DNA of 64,000 nt from an uncultured Gellertiella sp. (GCF_963457605.1 NZ_OY735139.1:434001-498000); one strand, 5' to 3'. Shown: positions 7,827 through 17,831, counted from the first letter of the stretch. Numbers and translations: made by a program. The notes: generated by a model from the sequence alone, not told the origin.

Positions 7827-8864
7827 CTACTGCTTCAGCAATTCTGCCGACTGGGTCCACAGATTGATGCCGGCTTCGCGGGCATATTGATCGATCTCGG
7901 CCAGCTCGGCGGCGGAAAAGTCGCGATTGCCAAGGGCACCGACGCAGTCCTTCACCTGATCGGGACGGCTTGCCCCGATCAGCGCCGTGGTGATCCGTCC
8001 ACCGCGCAGCACCCAGGCGATGGCCATCTGCGCCAGCGTCTGGCCACGGCGTTTGGCAATTGCGTCGAGCGCGCGGATATTGGTCAGTGTCTTCTCGTCA
8101 AGGAAGCGCTTGTTCAGCGACTTGCCCTGCGCGGCGCGGCTGTCTTCGGGAATGCCGCCCAGATATTTCTCCGTCAGCATGCCCTGCGCCAGCGGCGAGA
8201 AGACGATGGAGCCGACGCCAAGTTCTTCCAGCGTGTCGATCAGCCCGTCTTCCTCGATCCAGCGGTTGATCATCGAATAGCTGGGCTGGTGGATGATGCA
8301 GGGCGTGCCGAGGCTTTTCAGGATGGCGACGGCCTCGCGGGTGCGGCGGCTGTTGTAGGAGGAAATCCCGACATGGAGCGCCCGGCCCGAGCGGACGATG
8401 TGATCGAGCGTCCCGCAGGTTTCCTCAAGCGGCGTATCGGGATCGAAACGATGCGAATAGAAGATGTCGACATAGTCGAGACCCATCCGCTTCAGGCTCT
8501 GGTCGCAGGAGGCGATCAGATATTTGCGGCTGCCCCATTCGCCATAGGGGCCTGGCCACATCTCGTAACCGGCCTTCGAGGAAATGATCATCTCGTCGCG
8601 CAGACCGGCAAAATCGGTGCGCAGGATCTCGCCAAACGCCGTCTCGGCGCTGCCCGCAGGCGGGCCATAATTGTTGGCAAGGTCGAAATGGGTGATGCCG
8701 AGATCGAAAGCCGTCTGGCAGATCGCCCGCTTGGTCTGGTGCGGCGTGTCCTCGCCGAAATTGTGCCAGAGGCCGAGCGAGATCGCCGGAAGCTTCAGCC
8801 CCGACTTTCCGCAATGGTGGTAGGTCATGGACTGATAGCGGTTTTCGGCGGGTTTCCAGGCCAT
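7827..8864 (-). CDS. Aldo/keto reductase, L-glyceraldehyde-3-phosphate reductase (YghZ) type
   Basis: A 345-residue NADPH-dependent aldo/keto reductase closely resembling E. coli YghZ/Gpr along its length: YHHCGKSGLKLPAISLGLWH near the start, FDLANNYGPPAGSAE (catalytic Asp and Tyr), SSKAGYEMWPGPYG (Lys) and DIFYSHRFD (His). YghZ reduces L-glyceraldehyde 3-phosphate and other aldehydes. A strong AAGGAG precedes the ATG. It follows the sugar-catabolism genes on the same strand after a 133-base gap, so it may belong to that transcript or have its own promoter. Confidence 0.9.
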   Translation of the reverse strand: MAWKPAENRYQSMTYHHCGKSGLKLPAISLGLWHNFGEDTPHQTKRAICQTAFDLGITHFDLANNYGPPAGSAETAFGEILRTDFAGLRDEMIISSKAGYEMWPGPYGEWGSRKYLIASCDQSLKRMGLDYVDIFYSHRFDPDTPLEETCGTLDHIVRSGRALHVGISSYNSRRTREAVAILKSLGTPCIIHQPSYSMINRWIEEDGLIDTLEELGVGSIVFSPLAQGMLTEKYLGGIPEDSRAAQGKSLNKRFLDEKTLTNIRALDAIAKRRGQTLAQMAIAWVLRGGRITTALIGASRPDQVKDCVGALGNRDFSAAELAEIDQYAREAGINLWTQSAELLKQ

Positions 8865-8997
8865 TGTTGTCTCCTTGTCGTCGCGGCCAGACCACCTCCC
8901 GCCAACCCCTGGGGATCGGCGGGACAGGGGTCAGGCCCTTGCATTCCTGCGGTTCAGGCCCGGACCCTAACCGCAGATGATTGCGATTTAAACCGTC

Positions 8998-10134
8998 TTA
9001 TTTCAACAATGCACGGGCTTCTTCGATGCCGAGCGCCGCCGGCTGGGTGCAGGTGGTGGTCATCTCGACAAAGCTGCCGGTCTCGCCGGATTTGAGGATC
9101 GAGGTCATCACATCGACACCATGCAGCGTGCGGTCCAGCGAGCAGCGGGCATCGCGCCCGTCGATCAGGGCCGCCGCCATGTCGGCCAGACCGGCGGTCC
9201 GGTAATTGGCGAGGTCGCCGATCATCTCGTGATGCTGGTTGTTGATGCCGAAGGGATGATCCCAGGGGGCGAGCGCATGCACGCCGGTTCCCCGCCCGTC
9301 CACCTCGACCGTGCCGCCGAAGAAATTCGGGTCGGGCACGAAGATCGAACCCTCCGTGCCATAGAGTTCGATATTGGCATGGCGGTGCGACCAGACATCC
9401 CAGCTGGCCGAAAGCGTGATGCTGGCCCCGTTGACGAAGTCGAGCAGGGCGTGAATGGTGGTGGGCGTCTTCACCTCCAGCACCTCGCCCGCCCGCGGCG
9501 CACTGGAAATCGTCCGCGTCTGCCAGGCCATCGAGGTCAGCGCCGCCACCCGGCGGACCGGGCCGATCAGGTTGATCAGGTTGGCGATATAATAGGGACC
9601 CATGTCGAGGATCGGGCCGCCGCCGGGCAGGAAGAAGAAGTCTGGATTGGGATGCCACATCTCCATCCCCGGCCCCATCACGTGGCAGGTGCCAGAGGTG
9701 ATCCGCCCGATGCCGCCCTGATCGATATAAGCCCGCGCCTGCTGGTGGGCACCGCCGAGAAACGTATCGGGCGCGCAGCCGACGGCGAGCGATTTCGCCC
9801 GCGCGATCCGGCGCAGTTCTTCGCCCTCCTCGAGCGACAGAACCAGAGGCTTTTCCGAATAGGCATGTTTTCCCGCTTCGAGAATCCGTCGCGTGACGGG
9901 ATAATGCGCCGCGGGAACGGTGAGGTTGACGACGACATCGATGTCGTCACTGCCAAGCAGCCCGTCGATGCTCTCCGCCCGGACGCCATAGTCCGCCGCA
10001 CGCGCGGCAGATGCCTGCGGGTTGACGTCGGCGCAGGCCCTGACCTCCAGCCCCCTGAACAGCGGAGCCAGCGAGAAATAGGTGGTCGAGATATTGCCGC
10101 ATCCGATGATGCCGACGCCAAGGGTCCTGGTCAT
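8998..10134 (-). CDS. Gfo/Idh/MocA family oxidoreductase
   Basis: A 378-residue NAD(P)-dependent sugar dehydrogenase: N-terminal Rossmann motif GVGIIGCGNIS (5-15), the HAYSEKPLVLS motif with the catalytic Lys of the family, and a C-terminal alpha/beta domain ending in the usual E-A-R region. The ATG at 10134 fits the Rossmann start; a longer frame from 10221 would run into the next gene. It lies 13 bases after the isomerase and with it forms a frequent pair for oxidation and isomerisation of an imported sugar or its derivative. Confidence 0.88.
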   Translation of the reverse strand: MTRTLGVGIIGCGNISTTYFSLAPLFRGLEVRACADVNPQASAARAADYGVRAESIDGLLGSDDIDVVVNLTVPAAHYPVTRRILEAGKHAYSEKPLVLSLEEGEELRRIARAKSLAVGCAPDTFLGGAHQQARAYIDQGGIGRITSGTCHVMGPGMEMWHPNPDFFFLPGGGPILDMGPYYIANLINLIGPVRRVAALTSMAWQTRTISSAPRAGEVLEVKTPTTIHALLDFVNGASITLSASWDVWSHRHANIELYGTEGSIFVPDPNFFGGTVEVDGRGTGVHALAPWDHPFGINNQHHEMIGDLANYRTAGLADMAAALIDGRDARCSLDRTLHGVDVMTSILKSGETGSFVEMTTTCTQPAALGIEEARALLK

Positions 10135-10147
10135 GGAAATGTCCCGT

Positions 10148-10909
10148 TCAGTAGGATTGGAAGGATGCAAACGAGCGCGTTGCAAAGCGCTCGAAATCAC
10201 CGGGATTGTCGTGCTCGACAATATAATGGCGCACCGGCGTCGCCCTGAGCGCAGTCATCAGCCGCGCCCAGGGCACAATGCCATGGCCGACATCCGCCCA
10301 GCCGTCCTCATCGGCATTTTCGCCCGTGGGCGCGATATCCTTGACATGCACCGAAGTGATGCGCTGCCCGAGCCGGTCGATCCATTCGAAGGGATCGGCC
10401 CCGCCACGCACGATCCAGGCGATATCCGCCTGCCACGACAGATCCGGTCCGCCCGCAAAGATCTGCGTCTGGGCACAGCTGCCGTCCTCAAGGGGAAAGA
10501 ACTCGAAATCGTGATTGTGCCAGCCGAAATCGAAACCAGCCTTTTTGAGCGGCGCACCCGCCTTTTGCAGCCGTGCGCCGAAATCGAACCATGCTTTGCT
10601 GGAGGTCGGGCGCTGCTCCGGCAGGAGCCAGGGGCAATAGGCGGACTGGAAACCGAGCGCGGTGGCGATCTCGATGGCACGTCCGGGATTGGCTTCCAGA
10701 ATGTCGAGGCTGAAATGGCCGGTCGGCATGGTCAGGCCATGGGTATCGAGATCGGCTTTCAGACGGGCAAGCTCGCTGTCGCTCATCCCCTCATAGATCC
10801 AGCCGAAGCCTTCGACCTCCGTGTAACCGGCGCGCGACAGCAGCGCGAAGACATCGGCAAAGGGCTGGAAATTGCGGGCGCTGTAAAGCTGGAAACTGAG
10901 ATCTGGCAT
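10148..10909 (-). CDS. Sugar phosphate isomerase/epimerase (xylose isomerase-like TIM barrel)
   Basis: A 253-residue TIM-barrel protein of the AP-endonuclease-2/IolE family. Metal-site type residues are visible in VEGFGWIYEG, GWHNHDFEF and HVKDIAPTGE (the late His and Asp pattern). Members isomerise or epimerise keto-sugars and inositols. The gene sits between the GH2 enzyme and the Gfo/Idh/MocA dehydrogenase, 23 bases after the former, in an operon-like array. The actual substrate is unknown but is likely derived from the glycoside imported by the ABC system upstream. Confidence 0.85.
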   Translation of the reverse strand: MPDLSFQLYSARNFQPFADVFALLSRAGYTEVEGFGWIYEGMSDSELARLKADLDTHGLTMPTGHFSLDILEANPGRAIEIATALGFQSAYCPWLLPEQRPTSSKAWFDFGARLQKAGAPLKKAGFDFGWHNHDFEFFPLEDGSCAQTQIFAGGPDLSWQADIAWIVRGGADPFEWIDRLGQRITSVHVKDIAPTGENADEDGWADVGHGIVPWARLMTALRATPVRHYIVEHDNPGDFERFATRSFASFQSY

Positions 10910-10932
10910 CGGACGATCCTTGGAGACGGGTT

Positions 10933-13383
10933 CTATGGGGAGGACTGGCTGGAATGAAGGTCGTAGAGACGGAATTCGGGCGGTTGAGCCCGGTGCCGAT
11001 CCCTCGGGACGAAAGCGATGCGGCGGGTTTCACCGGCGGAGAGATCGAAGAGATTGTCGGAAAACCGGCCTGGCGTTTCGGTTTCGAGGAAGACGAACAG
11101 CGCAAGTCCCCGGGCGGTGATGTCGATGATCACCGTGCCATCCGCCTGGCGGGTCACCTGATGGCTGAGATCGGCGGGCTGGAGGTCCAGCGCCTTGTAG
11201 GGCCGGATGCTGAGATGCCGGTCGCCCGCCATGCCGTTCGAGGCGGTGAAGCTCCAGGCAAGCACCGAATCCGGCGGCAGCGCGGCCACCGGAAAATCGA
11301 GAAGAGCCGTGGCGGCATCCGGCCCGCAGGCCGCATTGGCCATGTCGAGCACCACCCGTTCGCCATCGAGCCGCAGCGCAAACACCCGCACGACGATATC
11401 GACGGGTGCCATGGTGTCGTTGACCATGACGAAACGCACCCAGTCGGCCTCGGGAATTGCCACCACATTGACCGGCTGGAAAAAGCGCCGGGCCGCATGG
11501 TGCAGCGCCTTCCAGCCGCCGCCGTGATCGAGGCTTGCCCAGGAGGCAACCGGCCAGGTGTCGTTCAGCTGCCAGTAGAGCGTGCCCATGCAATGCGGTT
11601 TCAGCGAACGCCAGTAATCGACCGCTGTCTGGATCGCCAGCGCCTGCTGCACCTGGCTGACATAGACGAAGCGGGCAAAATCCGTCGGAAAACGGAAGTA
11701 GCGGAACATCGTCGCCGCAATCCGCTCGTTGCCCCCGGCATTCTTCTGGTGAAGCTCGATGACGGGAGAGGCAATGTTCAGATCCCCCTCGCCCGCAAAT
11801 CCCTTGATCACCGGCAGGGACGCATAGGACTGGAAGCCGAATTCCGAGCAGAAGCGCGGCCTGACGCTGCGGTAATTGTCGAAGCTCCTGTTCTCGTGCC
11901 AGACCGACCAGTAATGCATGTCGCCCGACCCGTCGGCATGCCAGGCATCGCCATAGTCGAGATAGCCCGATGCCGGGCTCGATGGCCACCAGAGCGCCTC
12001 CGGTGCCACGTTCCGCAAGCCCTGTTCGATGGTGCGGTTCAGCCGGTCATAGGAGACCAGATAGCGGTCGCGGTTCTGGCGCGACACGTCAAACCAGGTG
12101 AGCGCGCCGACCAGCTCATTGTCGCCGCACCAGAGCATGATCGAGGGATGGGAGATCAGGCGCCTGGCCTGATAGTCCACTTCTTCCGCTACATTGGCGA
12201 GGAAATCCGGGGTCGAGGGATAAAGATTGCAGGAGAACATGAAGTCCTGCCAGACCATCAGCCCCATCCGGTCGCAGAGATCATAGAACCAGTCCTGCTC
12301 GTAGAAACCGCCGCCCCAGACGCGGATCATGTTCATGTGGGCGTCGATGGCCGATTGCAGCAGGTCTTCGGTCTTTTCCGGACCGGTGCGCGAAAACAGC
12401 GCGTCCGCCGGTATCCAGTTCGCTCCGCGCGCAAAAATCTCGCGGCCATTGACCCGGAAGGCAAAGCGGCTGCCCGCGTCGTCGGGCGTGGTGACCAGTT
12501 CGACGGTCCGGATGCCGATCAGCCGGGTGACCGTCTCGCCGCCGGCCTCCACCACCAGCGTGTAAAGTGCCTGGTCTCCCGAGCCCGCGGGCCACCAGAG
12601 GCGCGGGGCTTCCATCGGAAACACGTGCCGGATCACCGTCTCGCCCGCCCCGACGCCGCAATCGAGCCGCAGCCTGTCACCGTCAAGTGACAGATGGACC
12701 GCAGCTACCCCGGCATCGGCGGCATATAGCGTCAGTTCCACCGTCAGATCCACCGAACCATCGTGATGTTGGCTCTGGCGGGTCACGACATGCTCGATCC
12801 GGACGGTTTCCAGTTTGCGCAACGCCACGGTGCCGTAAAGGCCGAGCGGCGCGATGGCGATATTCCAGTCCCAGCCGAAATGGCATTGCGGCTTGCGCAG
12901 CAGATTGCCGTTGGGCAGCGGCGAATTGGCCTCCTGCCAGGGAATGAAGAAGGGCTGCGCCGCCTGCCGTCGCGCGGCTTCCGCCAGCACCGGCGGAAAG
13001 ACGAAGCGGATGCGATTCTCGCCGCGCCTCAGCGCCTTCGAGACATCAGGCCGGTAGCGACGAAAGCAGTTGTCCGCCTCCAGCACCTTGACATCATTGA
13101 CGAAAACGGATGCGACCGTATCGACATTATCGAGATCCAGATACCAGTTGCCGGAGGGATCATCGAGATAGACGCTGCGCTCCAGCAGCCATTCGGTCTC
13201 TGCGACCCACTGAACCCGTTCCTCGTTGCGGCCATGATAGGGGTCGGGAATGATTCCGGCCTCGTAAAGCGCGGAATGCACATCGCCCGGCAGGCTGATC
13301 AGGGCGCGATGACGGCCATCGCGGGATTTGAGCTGCCAGGGGCCGGAGAGATCGCCGGGGCCGCGTTCGTCGGGTTCCATCAT
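10933..13383 (-). CDS. Beta-mannosidase-like glycoside hydrolase (GH2)
   Basis: An 816-residue GH2 enzyme without a signal peptide, so presumably cytoplasmic. It has the sandwich domain (1-180), Ig-like domain, and TIM barrel with the acid/base Glu in WCGDNE (about 421) and the nucleophile Glu in FCSEFGFQS (about 513). The overall pattern, including HFGWDWNIAIAPLGLYG and IRVWGGGFYEQDWFYDLCD, matches beta-mannosidases rather than beta-galactosidases. Two consecutive ATGs occur at 13383 and 13380; an upstream in-frame start would overlap the ATPase gene. It probably hydrolyses oligosaccharides delivered by the transporter directly upstream. Confidence 0.88.
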   Translation of the reverse strand: MMEPDERGPGDLSGPWQLKSRDGRHRALISLPGDVHSALYEAGIIPDPYHGRNEERVQWVAETEWLLERSVYLDDPSGNWYLDLDNVDTVASVFVNDVKVLEADNCFRRYRPDVSKALRRGENRIRFVFPPVLAEAARRQAAQPFFIPWQEANSPLPNGNLLRKPQCHFGWDWNIAIAPLGLYGTVALRKLETVRIEHVVTRQSQHHDGSVDLTVELTLYAADAGVAAVHLSLDGDRLRLDCGVGAGETVIRHVFPMEAPRLWWPAGSGDQALYTLVVEAGGETVTRLIGIRTVELVTTPDDAGSRFAFRVNGREIFARGANWIPADALFSRTGPEKTEDLLQSAIDAHMNMIRVWGGGFYEQDWFYDLCDRMGLMVWQDFMFSCNLYPSTPDFLANVAEEVDYQARRLISHPSIMLWCGDNELVGALTWFDVSRQNRDRYLVSYDRLNRTIEQGLRNVAPEALWWPSSPASGYLDYGDAWHADGSGDMHYWSVWHENRSFDNYRSVRPRFCSEFGFQSYASLPVIKGFAGEGDLNIASPVIELHQKNAGGNERIAATMFRYFRFPTDFARFVYVSQVQQALAIQTAVDYWRSLKPHCMGTLYWQLNDTWPVASWASLDHGGGWKALHHAARRFFQPVNVVAIPEADWVRFVMVNDTMAPVDIVVRVFALRLDGERVVLDMANAACGPDAATALLDFPVAALPPDSVLAWSFTASNGMAGDRHLSIRPYKALDLQPADLSHQVTRQADGTVIIDITARGLALFVFLETETPGRFSDNLFDLSAGETRRIAFVPRDRHRAQPPEFRLYDLHSSQSSP

Positions 13384-13393
13384 CCCTGCCCCG

Positions 13394-14485
13394 TCACAGC
13401 CTGAGCTCGGTTCCGGTGTCAAACAGCGAGGCCATCCTGATGTCGAAGGCGAGCCGCACCTTCGTGCCCGGCTGGAACCGCCGTGCGCCATTGACCCGCA
13501 CCGACATGGTGTGGCCGGCATGTTTCAGCCAGAGCAGGTTGTCTGCCCCCATCGGCTCCTCGATATCGACAACCGCCTCATGCACCTCCTCGTCCGCGGC
13601 AAATTCCTCGTTGGCCCGGATATGTTCGGGGCGAAGCCCGAGCACCACCGGACGCCCGGCCTCAAGCGCGGTTGCCGGCTTGTAGCCATCGAGGCGGAAG
13701 CGGATGCCGCCGGTTTCAAAGGCAAGCCCGCCCTCCCCGTCCACCAGCGTGCCGCGCAGGAAATTCATCGACGGCGAGCCGATGAAGCCCGCCACGAACA
13801 GGTTGCGCGGCGCGTAATAGATGGTGGTGGGATCATCGAGCTGCTGGATCAGCCCGTTCTTCATGATCGCGATCCGGTCGGCGAGCGTCAGCGCCTCGAT
13901 CTGGTCATGGGTGACATAGATCATCGTGTTCTTCAGCGTCTGGTGCAGGCGCTTCAGCTCGACCCGCAGTTCCGAGCGCAGCTTGGCATCAAGATTGGAA
14001 AGCGGTTCATCGAACAGGAACACATCGACATCGCGCACCAAAGCCCGGCCAATCGCCACCCGCTGCCGCTGGCCGCCCGACAGTTCGGCGGGCTTGCGAG
14101 TCAGAAGCGGCTGGATCTGCAAGATTTCGGCAGCCCGCGCCACGCGCTTTTCGATCTCGGGCCTGGCCATGCCGGAAACGCGCAGGCCGAAGGACAGGTT
14201 TCGCTCCACCGTCATCTGCGGGTAGAGCGCATAGGACTGAAATACCATGCCGATGCCGCGATCCTTCGGCTCCAGCCAGGTGACATTCTTCTCCTTGATG
14301 AAGATCTGGCCCTCCGACGGTTCGAGAAGGCCGGCGATGCAGTTGAGCAAGGTCGACTTTCCGCAGCCGGAAGAACCGAGCAATACCAGGAATTCGCCGT
14401 CCCGGACGTCGAGGTCGAGGTCTTTCAGGACATTCACACTGCCGAAATCGAGCGACAGGTTTCGAATGGAGACGCTGGTGTTCAT
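13394..14485 (-). CDS. Carbohydrate ABC transporter ATPase (UgpC/MsmK/MalK type)
   Basis: A 363-residue ABC ATPase: Walker A GSSGCGKST (38-46), signature LSGGQRQRVAIGRALV, Walker B DVFLFDEPLSNLD, then a C-terminal OB/TOBE regulatory domain with the LGLRPEHI motif of MalK-like proteins. It powers the importer formed with the two permeases and the binding protein encoded just upstream; the gap from the inner permease is three bases. Confidence 0.93.
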   Translation of the reverse strand: MNTSVSIRNLSLDFGSVNVLKDLDLDVRDGEFLVLLGSSGCGKSTLLNCIAGLLEPSEGQIFIKEKNVTWLEPKDRGIGMVFQSYALYPQMTVERNLSFGLRVSGMARPEIEKRVARAAEILQIQPLLTRKPAELSGGQRQRVAIGRALVRDVDVFLFDEPLSNLDAKLRSELRVELKRLHQTLKNTMIYVTHDQIEALTLADRIAIMKNGLIQQLDDPTTIYYAPRNLFVAGFIGSPSMNFLRGTLVDGEGGLAFETGGIRFRLDGYKPATALEAGRPVVLGLRPEHIRANEEFAADEEVHEAVVDIEEPMGADNLLWLKHAGHTMSVRVNGARRFQPGTKVRLAFDIRMASLFDTGTELRL

Positions 14486-14488
14486 CGC

Positions 14489-15385
14489 TTAGCCCTTCAC
14501 AGCACCGGCGGCGATGCCGCGCACGAAATATTTTCCGGAAAAGAAATAGATCGACAGCGGCACGATCCCGGTCAGGATGGTGGCGGCCATGTCGACATTG
14601 TATTCCTTGACGCCCGTCAGCGAGTTGACGATGTTGTTGAGCTGGACGGTCATCGGGTAATTGGTGGGCCCGGCATAGATCACCCCGAACAGAAAGTCGT
14701 TCCAGATGCCGGTGACCTGCAGGATGACCGCGACGGTGAAGATCGGCACCGACATCGGCGCATAGACCTGGAAGAAGATCCGCCAGTATCCCGCCCCGTC
14801 CACCCGCGCCGCCTTGAACAATTCCTGCGGCAGCGATTTGAAATAGTTGCGAAACAGCAGGGTCAGGATCGGCAGGCCGAAGATCGTGTGCACCAGTACC
14901 ACGGCGGGCAGCGTCGAATAGATCCCGAGCGCGCGGGTGATGATGACAAGCGGATAGAGCATCACCACATAGGGAATGAAGGAACTGACCAGCAGGATCG
15001 TGAAGAATATTTCCGAGAATTTGAACGGCCAGTTGGCAAGCGAATAGCCGGTGATCGAAGCGACCGCAATCGAGACGACGACGCTTGGAAGCGTGATGCG
15101 CACCGAGTTCCAGAATCCGACCTTGATCCCCTCGCAGTAGAGACCGGTGCAGGCGCTGTTCCAGGCCTTGGCCCAGGCGGCGAGGGAGGGCGTCATCGTC
15201 GGCACGAAGATGTTGCCGTACCGGATGCCGTCGAGATCCTTCAGCGACGTTATCACCATGATATAGAGCGGGAACAGAAAGAACAGCGCGCAGATCCCAA
15301 GCACGGAATAGACGACCAGCCGTTCGATGGTGATGAGCTTTTTCGGTTTGCGCCCGGATGGCTGGTGTGCAGCAGTTGACGACAT
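14489..15385 (-). CDS. Carbohydrate ABC transporter permease (MalG/UgpE type)
   Basis: A 298-residue inner-membrane protein with about six predicted helices and the EAA loop ELFKAARVDGAGYWRIFFQV that docks on the ATPase. Together with the upstream MalF-type permease it forms the transmembrane channel. The gene lies between its partner permease (12-base gap) and the ATPase. Confidence 0.92.
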   Translation of the reverse strand: MSSTAAHQPSGRKPKKLITIERLVVYSVLGICALFFLFPLYIMVITSLKDLDGIRYGNIFVPTMTPSLAAWAKAWNSACTGLYCEGIKVGFWNSVRITLPSVVVSIAVASITGYSLANWPFKFSEIFFTILLVSSFIPYVVMLYPLVIITRALGIYSTLPAVVLVHTIFGLPILTLLFRNYFKSLPQELFKAARVDGAGYWRIFFQVYAPMSVPIFTVAVILQVTGIWNDFLFGVIYAGPTNYPMTVQLNNIVNSLTGVKEYNVDMAATILTGIVPLSIYFFSGKYFVRGIAAGAVKG

Positions 15386-15397
15386 GATCGCTCCCCC

Positions 15398-16345
15398 TCA
15401 GGCCTTCTTGCCGAATTCAAGCCGGATCCACGGGATCAGGATGAAGGCCATGGCGACCAGCAGGCAGGTCGAAGCCGACAGCGCCTGGCCGAGATTGGCC
15501 GAGAAATTCTGGTAGATGTAACGGGTCGGCACATCCGAGGAGATGCCCGGCCCGCCATCGGTGATCGCCACCACCAGATCGTAGATCCGCACCGCGCCGG
15601 AAGACACGATGACGAAGGTGGTGACCAGCACCGGCTTCATCATCGGCAGCACGATCTGCAGATAGGTACGCCAGGTGGAGATGCCGTCGATCTTCGCGGC
15701 CTTCCAGATATCGTCATCGATGCCCCGAAGCCCGGCCAGCATCAGGGCCATGACGAAGCCTGCCCCCTGCCAGACACCGGCAATGACGATGGCATACATC
15801 ACCATCTGCCGGTCGGCGATCCAGCCGAAGGAAAAGCTCGTCCAGCCAAGCTGCCGCACCGCGCTCTGCAAGCCGTATTCCGGCGACATGATCCAGGCCC
15901 AGACATGGCCAGTGACGATGAAGGACAGCGCGAAGGGATAGAGATAAATGGTGCGGAACACCCCCTCCAGCCGGATCTTCTGATCCATGAACACCGCCAG
16001 CAGGAAGCCGATGCCCATCGAAAGGGCAATCGCCAGCACCGCATAGGTGACCATGTTGGGCAGCGCGCCGCCGCATTTCAGCTGCCAGGCATCGCTGCCG
16101 AGCTTTGAAATGGCCGGGCAATCCATCCAGCGGTCGGTCTTGAACAGCCGGTCATAATTGGCGAGCCCGACATAATTGTCCCACCATTCGGTCGGCGTAA
16201 ACAGCGGCAGCACCTTGATGCGGGTGAAGGAGAACAGCACCGTCCACAGGGTTCCGCCGACGAAGACCACGAGCACGATCAGCATCATCGGCAGGGATGC
16301 GATCTTGGAAGACAGGTTTCTGAACAGCGGATTGGGTCGATCCAT
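15398..16345 (-). CDS. Carbohydrate ABC transporter permease (MalF/UgpA type)
   Basis: A 315-residue protein with about six helices and an EAA-loop DIWKAAKIDGISTWRTYLQI. A periplasmic loop after the first helix (residues ~45-95) is typical of the MalF-type subunit. A GTG two codons upstream (16351) is an alternative start; the ATG at 16345 has the better spacing to a GAGG ribosome site. It follows the binding-protein gene after a 228-base gap with an inverted repeat. Confidence 0.92.
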   Translation of the reverse strand: MDRPNPLFRNLSSKIASLPMMLIVLVVFVGGTLWTVLFSFTRIKVLPLFTPTEWWDNYVGLANYDRLFKTDRWMDCPAISKLGSDAWQLKCGGALPNMVTYAVLAIALSMGIGFLLAVFMDQKIRLEGVFRTIYLYPFALSFIVTGHVWAWIMSPEYGLQSAVRQLGWTSFSFGWIADRQMVMYAIVIAGVWQGAGFVMALMLAGLRGIDDDIWKAAKIDGISTWRTYLQIVLPMMKPVLVTTFVIVSSGAVRIYDLVVAITDGGPGISSDVPTRYIYQNFSANLGQALSASTCLLVAMAFILIPWIRLEFGKKA

Positions 16346-16500
16346 CGCCACGTTGCCTCACATCAGGGGAAATACGGCATGTCGCGCAATTGTGTGCAGT
16401 GGTCTGCGGGGCCGACATGCGCAAGATCAAAGGCCTGCAGCGTGCGAGCGAATCTGAAAATTCGCGACACGCTTCAGGCAGCGGGTCAGGCTGTCATGGA

Positions 16501-16536
16501 GCCTGTGAGGCCCATACGGAACCACAGACAGGCCTC
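16501..16536 (-). other. Inverted repeats between binding-protein and permease genes
   Basis: Two overlapping pairings are possible: GCCTGT (16501-16506) with ACAGGC (16528-16533), and GAGGCC (16507-16512) with GGCCTC (16531-16536). A stem-loop after the binding-protein gene is common in ABC operons, where it stabilises the upstream mRNA and limits read-through, giving more binding protein than permease. No T-run follows, so this is not a classical terminator. Confidence 0.35.
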
Positions 16537-16573
16537 GCACAACCGAACCCGTGCCGTTGACGCCAGAAAGCGC

Positions 16574-17815
16574 TTACTTCGGCGCGTTCTTGATGATGTC
16601 GGCGAACTTCGCCTGCGCATCCGCAGCCTTCATGTTCGGATCGGCCATGAAGGAGGTGAAGAGGTCGTTGATCTGGTTCAGCGAATCCCGGTCGATCATC
16701 TGGGTGTCGTTCGGGAAGATCGCCGAGGAATGGTCGAGGATTTCAAGACCCTTCTTCATGCAGTCGTTGGCGGCTGCCAGATCCACGTCGGCCCGCATCG
16801 GCAACGAGCCCTTCTTCAGGTTGAAGGCGACCTGGACTTCCTTGGTCACCAGCGTTGCCGCCATCTTCTTCTGGGCGGCGGTGACGGCCGGATCCTTGTT
16901 CTTCGGGAAATAGAAGACGTCACCACCGGTATTCAGCACCGGCGTCACGCCGAGGCCCGGCAGGCAGTCGTAATCCTTGCCAGCCACCATCTTGGCCACC
17001 TGGAATTCACCCCCGGCCCAGTCGCCCATGATGTTGGCTGCGGCCTTGCCCTGGATCACCAGGCCGACGGCCTCGTTCCACTGCGGTACCATCTTGTCGG
17101 CGGGCACATACTGGCGCACCGAGGCCAGCGCATCGAACACCTTGGTAAATTCGGGACCCGTGGCAATGGCAACGTCGCGGTCCTTGTAGACCTTGACGAA
17201 ATTGTCGACACCGGCGAGCGCCACCAGCACGTCATTGACCAGAAGGCCGACCGGCCAGCCCTGGGCCAGGGACAGCGGCTGGATGCCCTTGGCCTGCAGG
17301 GCGGGCGCTGCGGCGATGAAATCCGCCCAGTTTTGCGGCGGCGCGATGCCCGCATCGGCATAGACCTTGCGGTTCGTCCACATCCACTGTGCGGAATGCA
17401 GGTTGACCGGCACGCAATAGACCTTGCCATCCTTGGTGCAACTGTCGAGCTGGCTCTTCGGACGCAGGATCTTCGCCCAGTCGCCCGCGGTTGCCACATC
17501 GGTAATGTCTTCCATCAGGCCGGCCGCAATCAGGTCATCGGCATCCTTGCCGGGATTGAGCTGGGTCGCCCCCATCGGGTTGCCGCCGAGAATGCGCGAG
17601 ATGATGATCGGACGCGCCACGTCGCCGGACCCGGCAATGGCGCCATCGACCCAGTGATCGCCCGAGGCGTCGACCGCCTTGGCAAATTCGGCAACCGCCG
17701 CAGCTTCCCCGCCCGAAGTCCACCAATGAGTGACTTCGATATCCGTCGCATGGGCGGCTCCAAACGGAACGGCCACGGTTGCAGCCAGAACGGCCACCAA
17801 TACACGCAATTTCAT
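16574..17815 (-). CDS. Carbohydrate ABC transporter substrate-binding protein (glucose/mannose GtsA-like)
   Basis: A 413-residue periplasmic binding protein with signal peptide MKLRVLVAVLAATVAVPFGA ending near HATD. The mature start DIEVTHWWTSGGEAAAVAEF and the segment NLHSAQWMWTNRKVYADAGI resemble glucose/mannose ABC binding proteins (GtsA type). A strong GGGAGGAAC ribosome site precedes the ATG at 17815; the putative LacI-type operator lies just upstream of that ribosome site. It is the first gene of the catabolic operon. Mannoside specificity is inferred from the adjacent GH2 enzyme, not seen in the binding protein. Confidence 0.9.
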   Translation of the reverse strand: MKLRVLVAVLAATVAVPFGAAHATDIEVTHWWTSGGEAAAVAEFAKAVDASGDHWVDGAIAGSGDVARPIIISRILGGNPMGATQLNPGKDADDLIAAGLMEDITDVATAGDWAKILRPKSQLDSCTKDGKVYCVPVNLHSAQWMWTNRKVYADAGIAPPQNWADFIAAAPALQAKGIQPLSLAQGWPVGLLVNDVLVALAGVDNFVKVYKDRDVAIATGPEFTKVFDALASVRQYVPADKMVPQWNEAVGLVIQGKAAANIMGDWAGGEFQVAKMVAGKDYDCLPGLGVTPVLNTGGDVFYFPKNKDPAVTAAQKKMAATLVTKEVQVAFNLKKGSLPMRADVDLAAANDCMKKGLEILDHSSAIFPNDTQMIDRDSLNQINDLFTSFMADPNMKAADAQAKFADIIKNAPK

Positions 17816-17831
17816 GAGTTCCTCCCGAGAA

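Noticed and set aside
13328-15379. A 683-codon plus-strand frame opposite the sugar ABC genes
   Set aside because: Antisense shadow; composition is low complexity and charged, and the opposite strand encodes a well-formed ATPase and permease.
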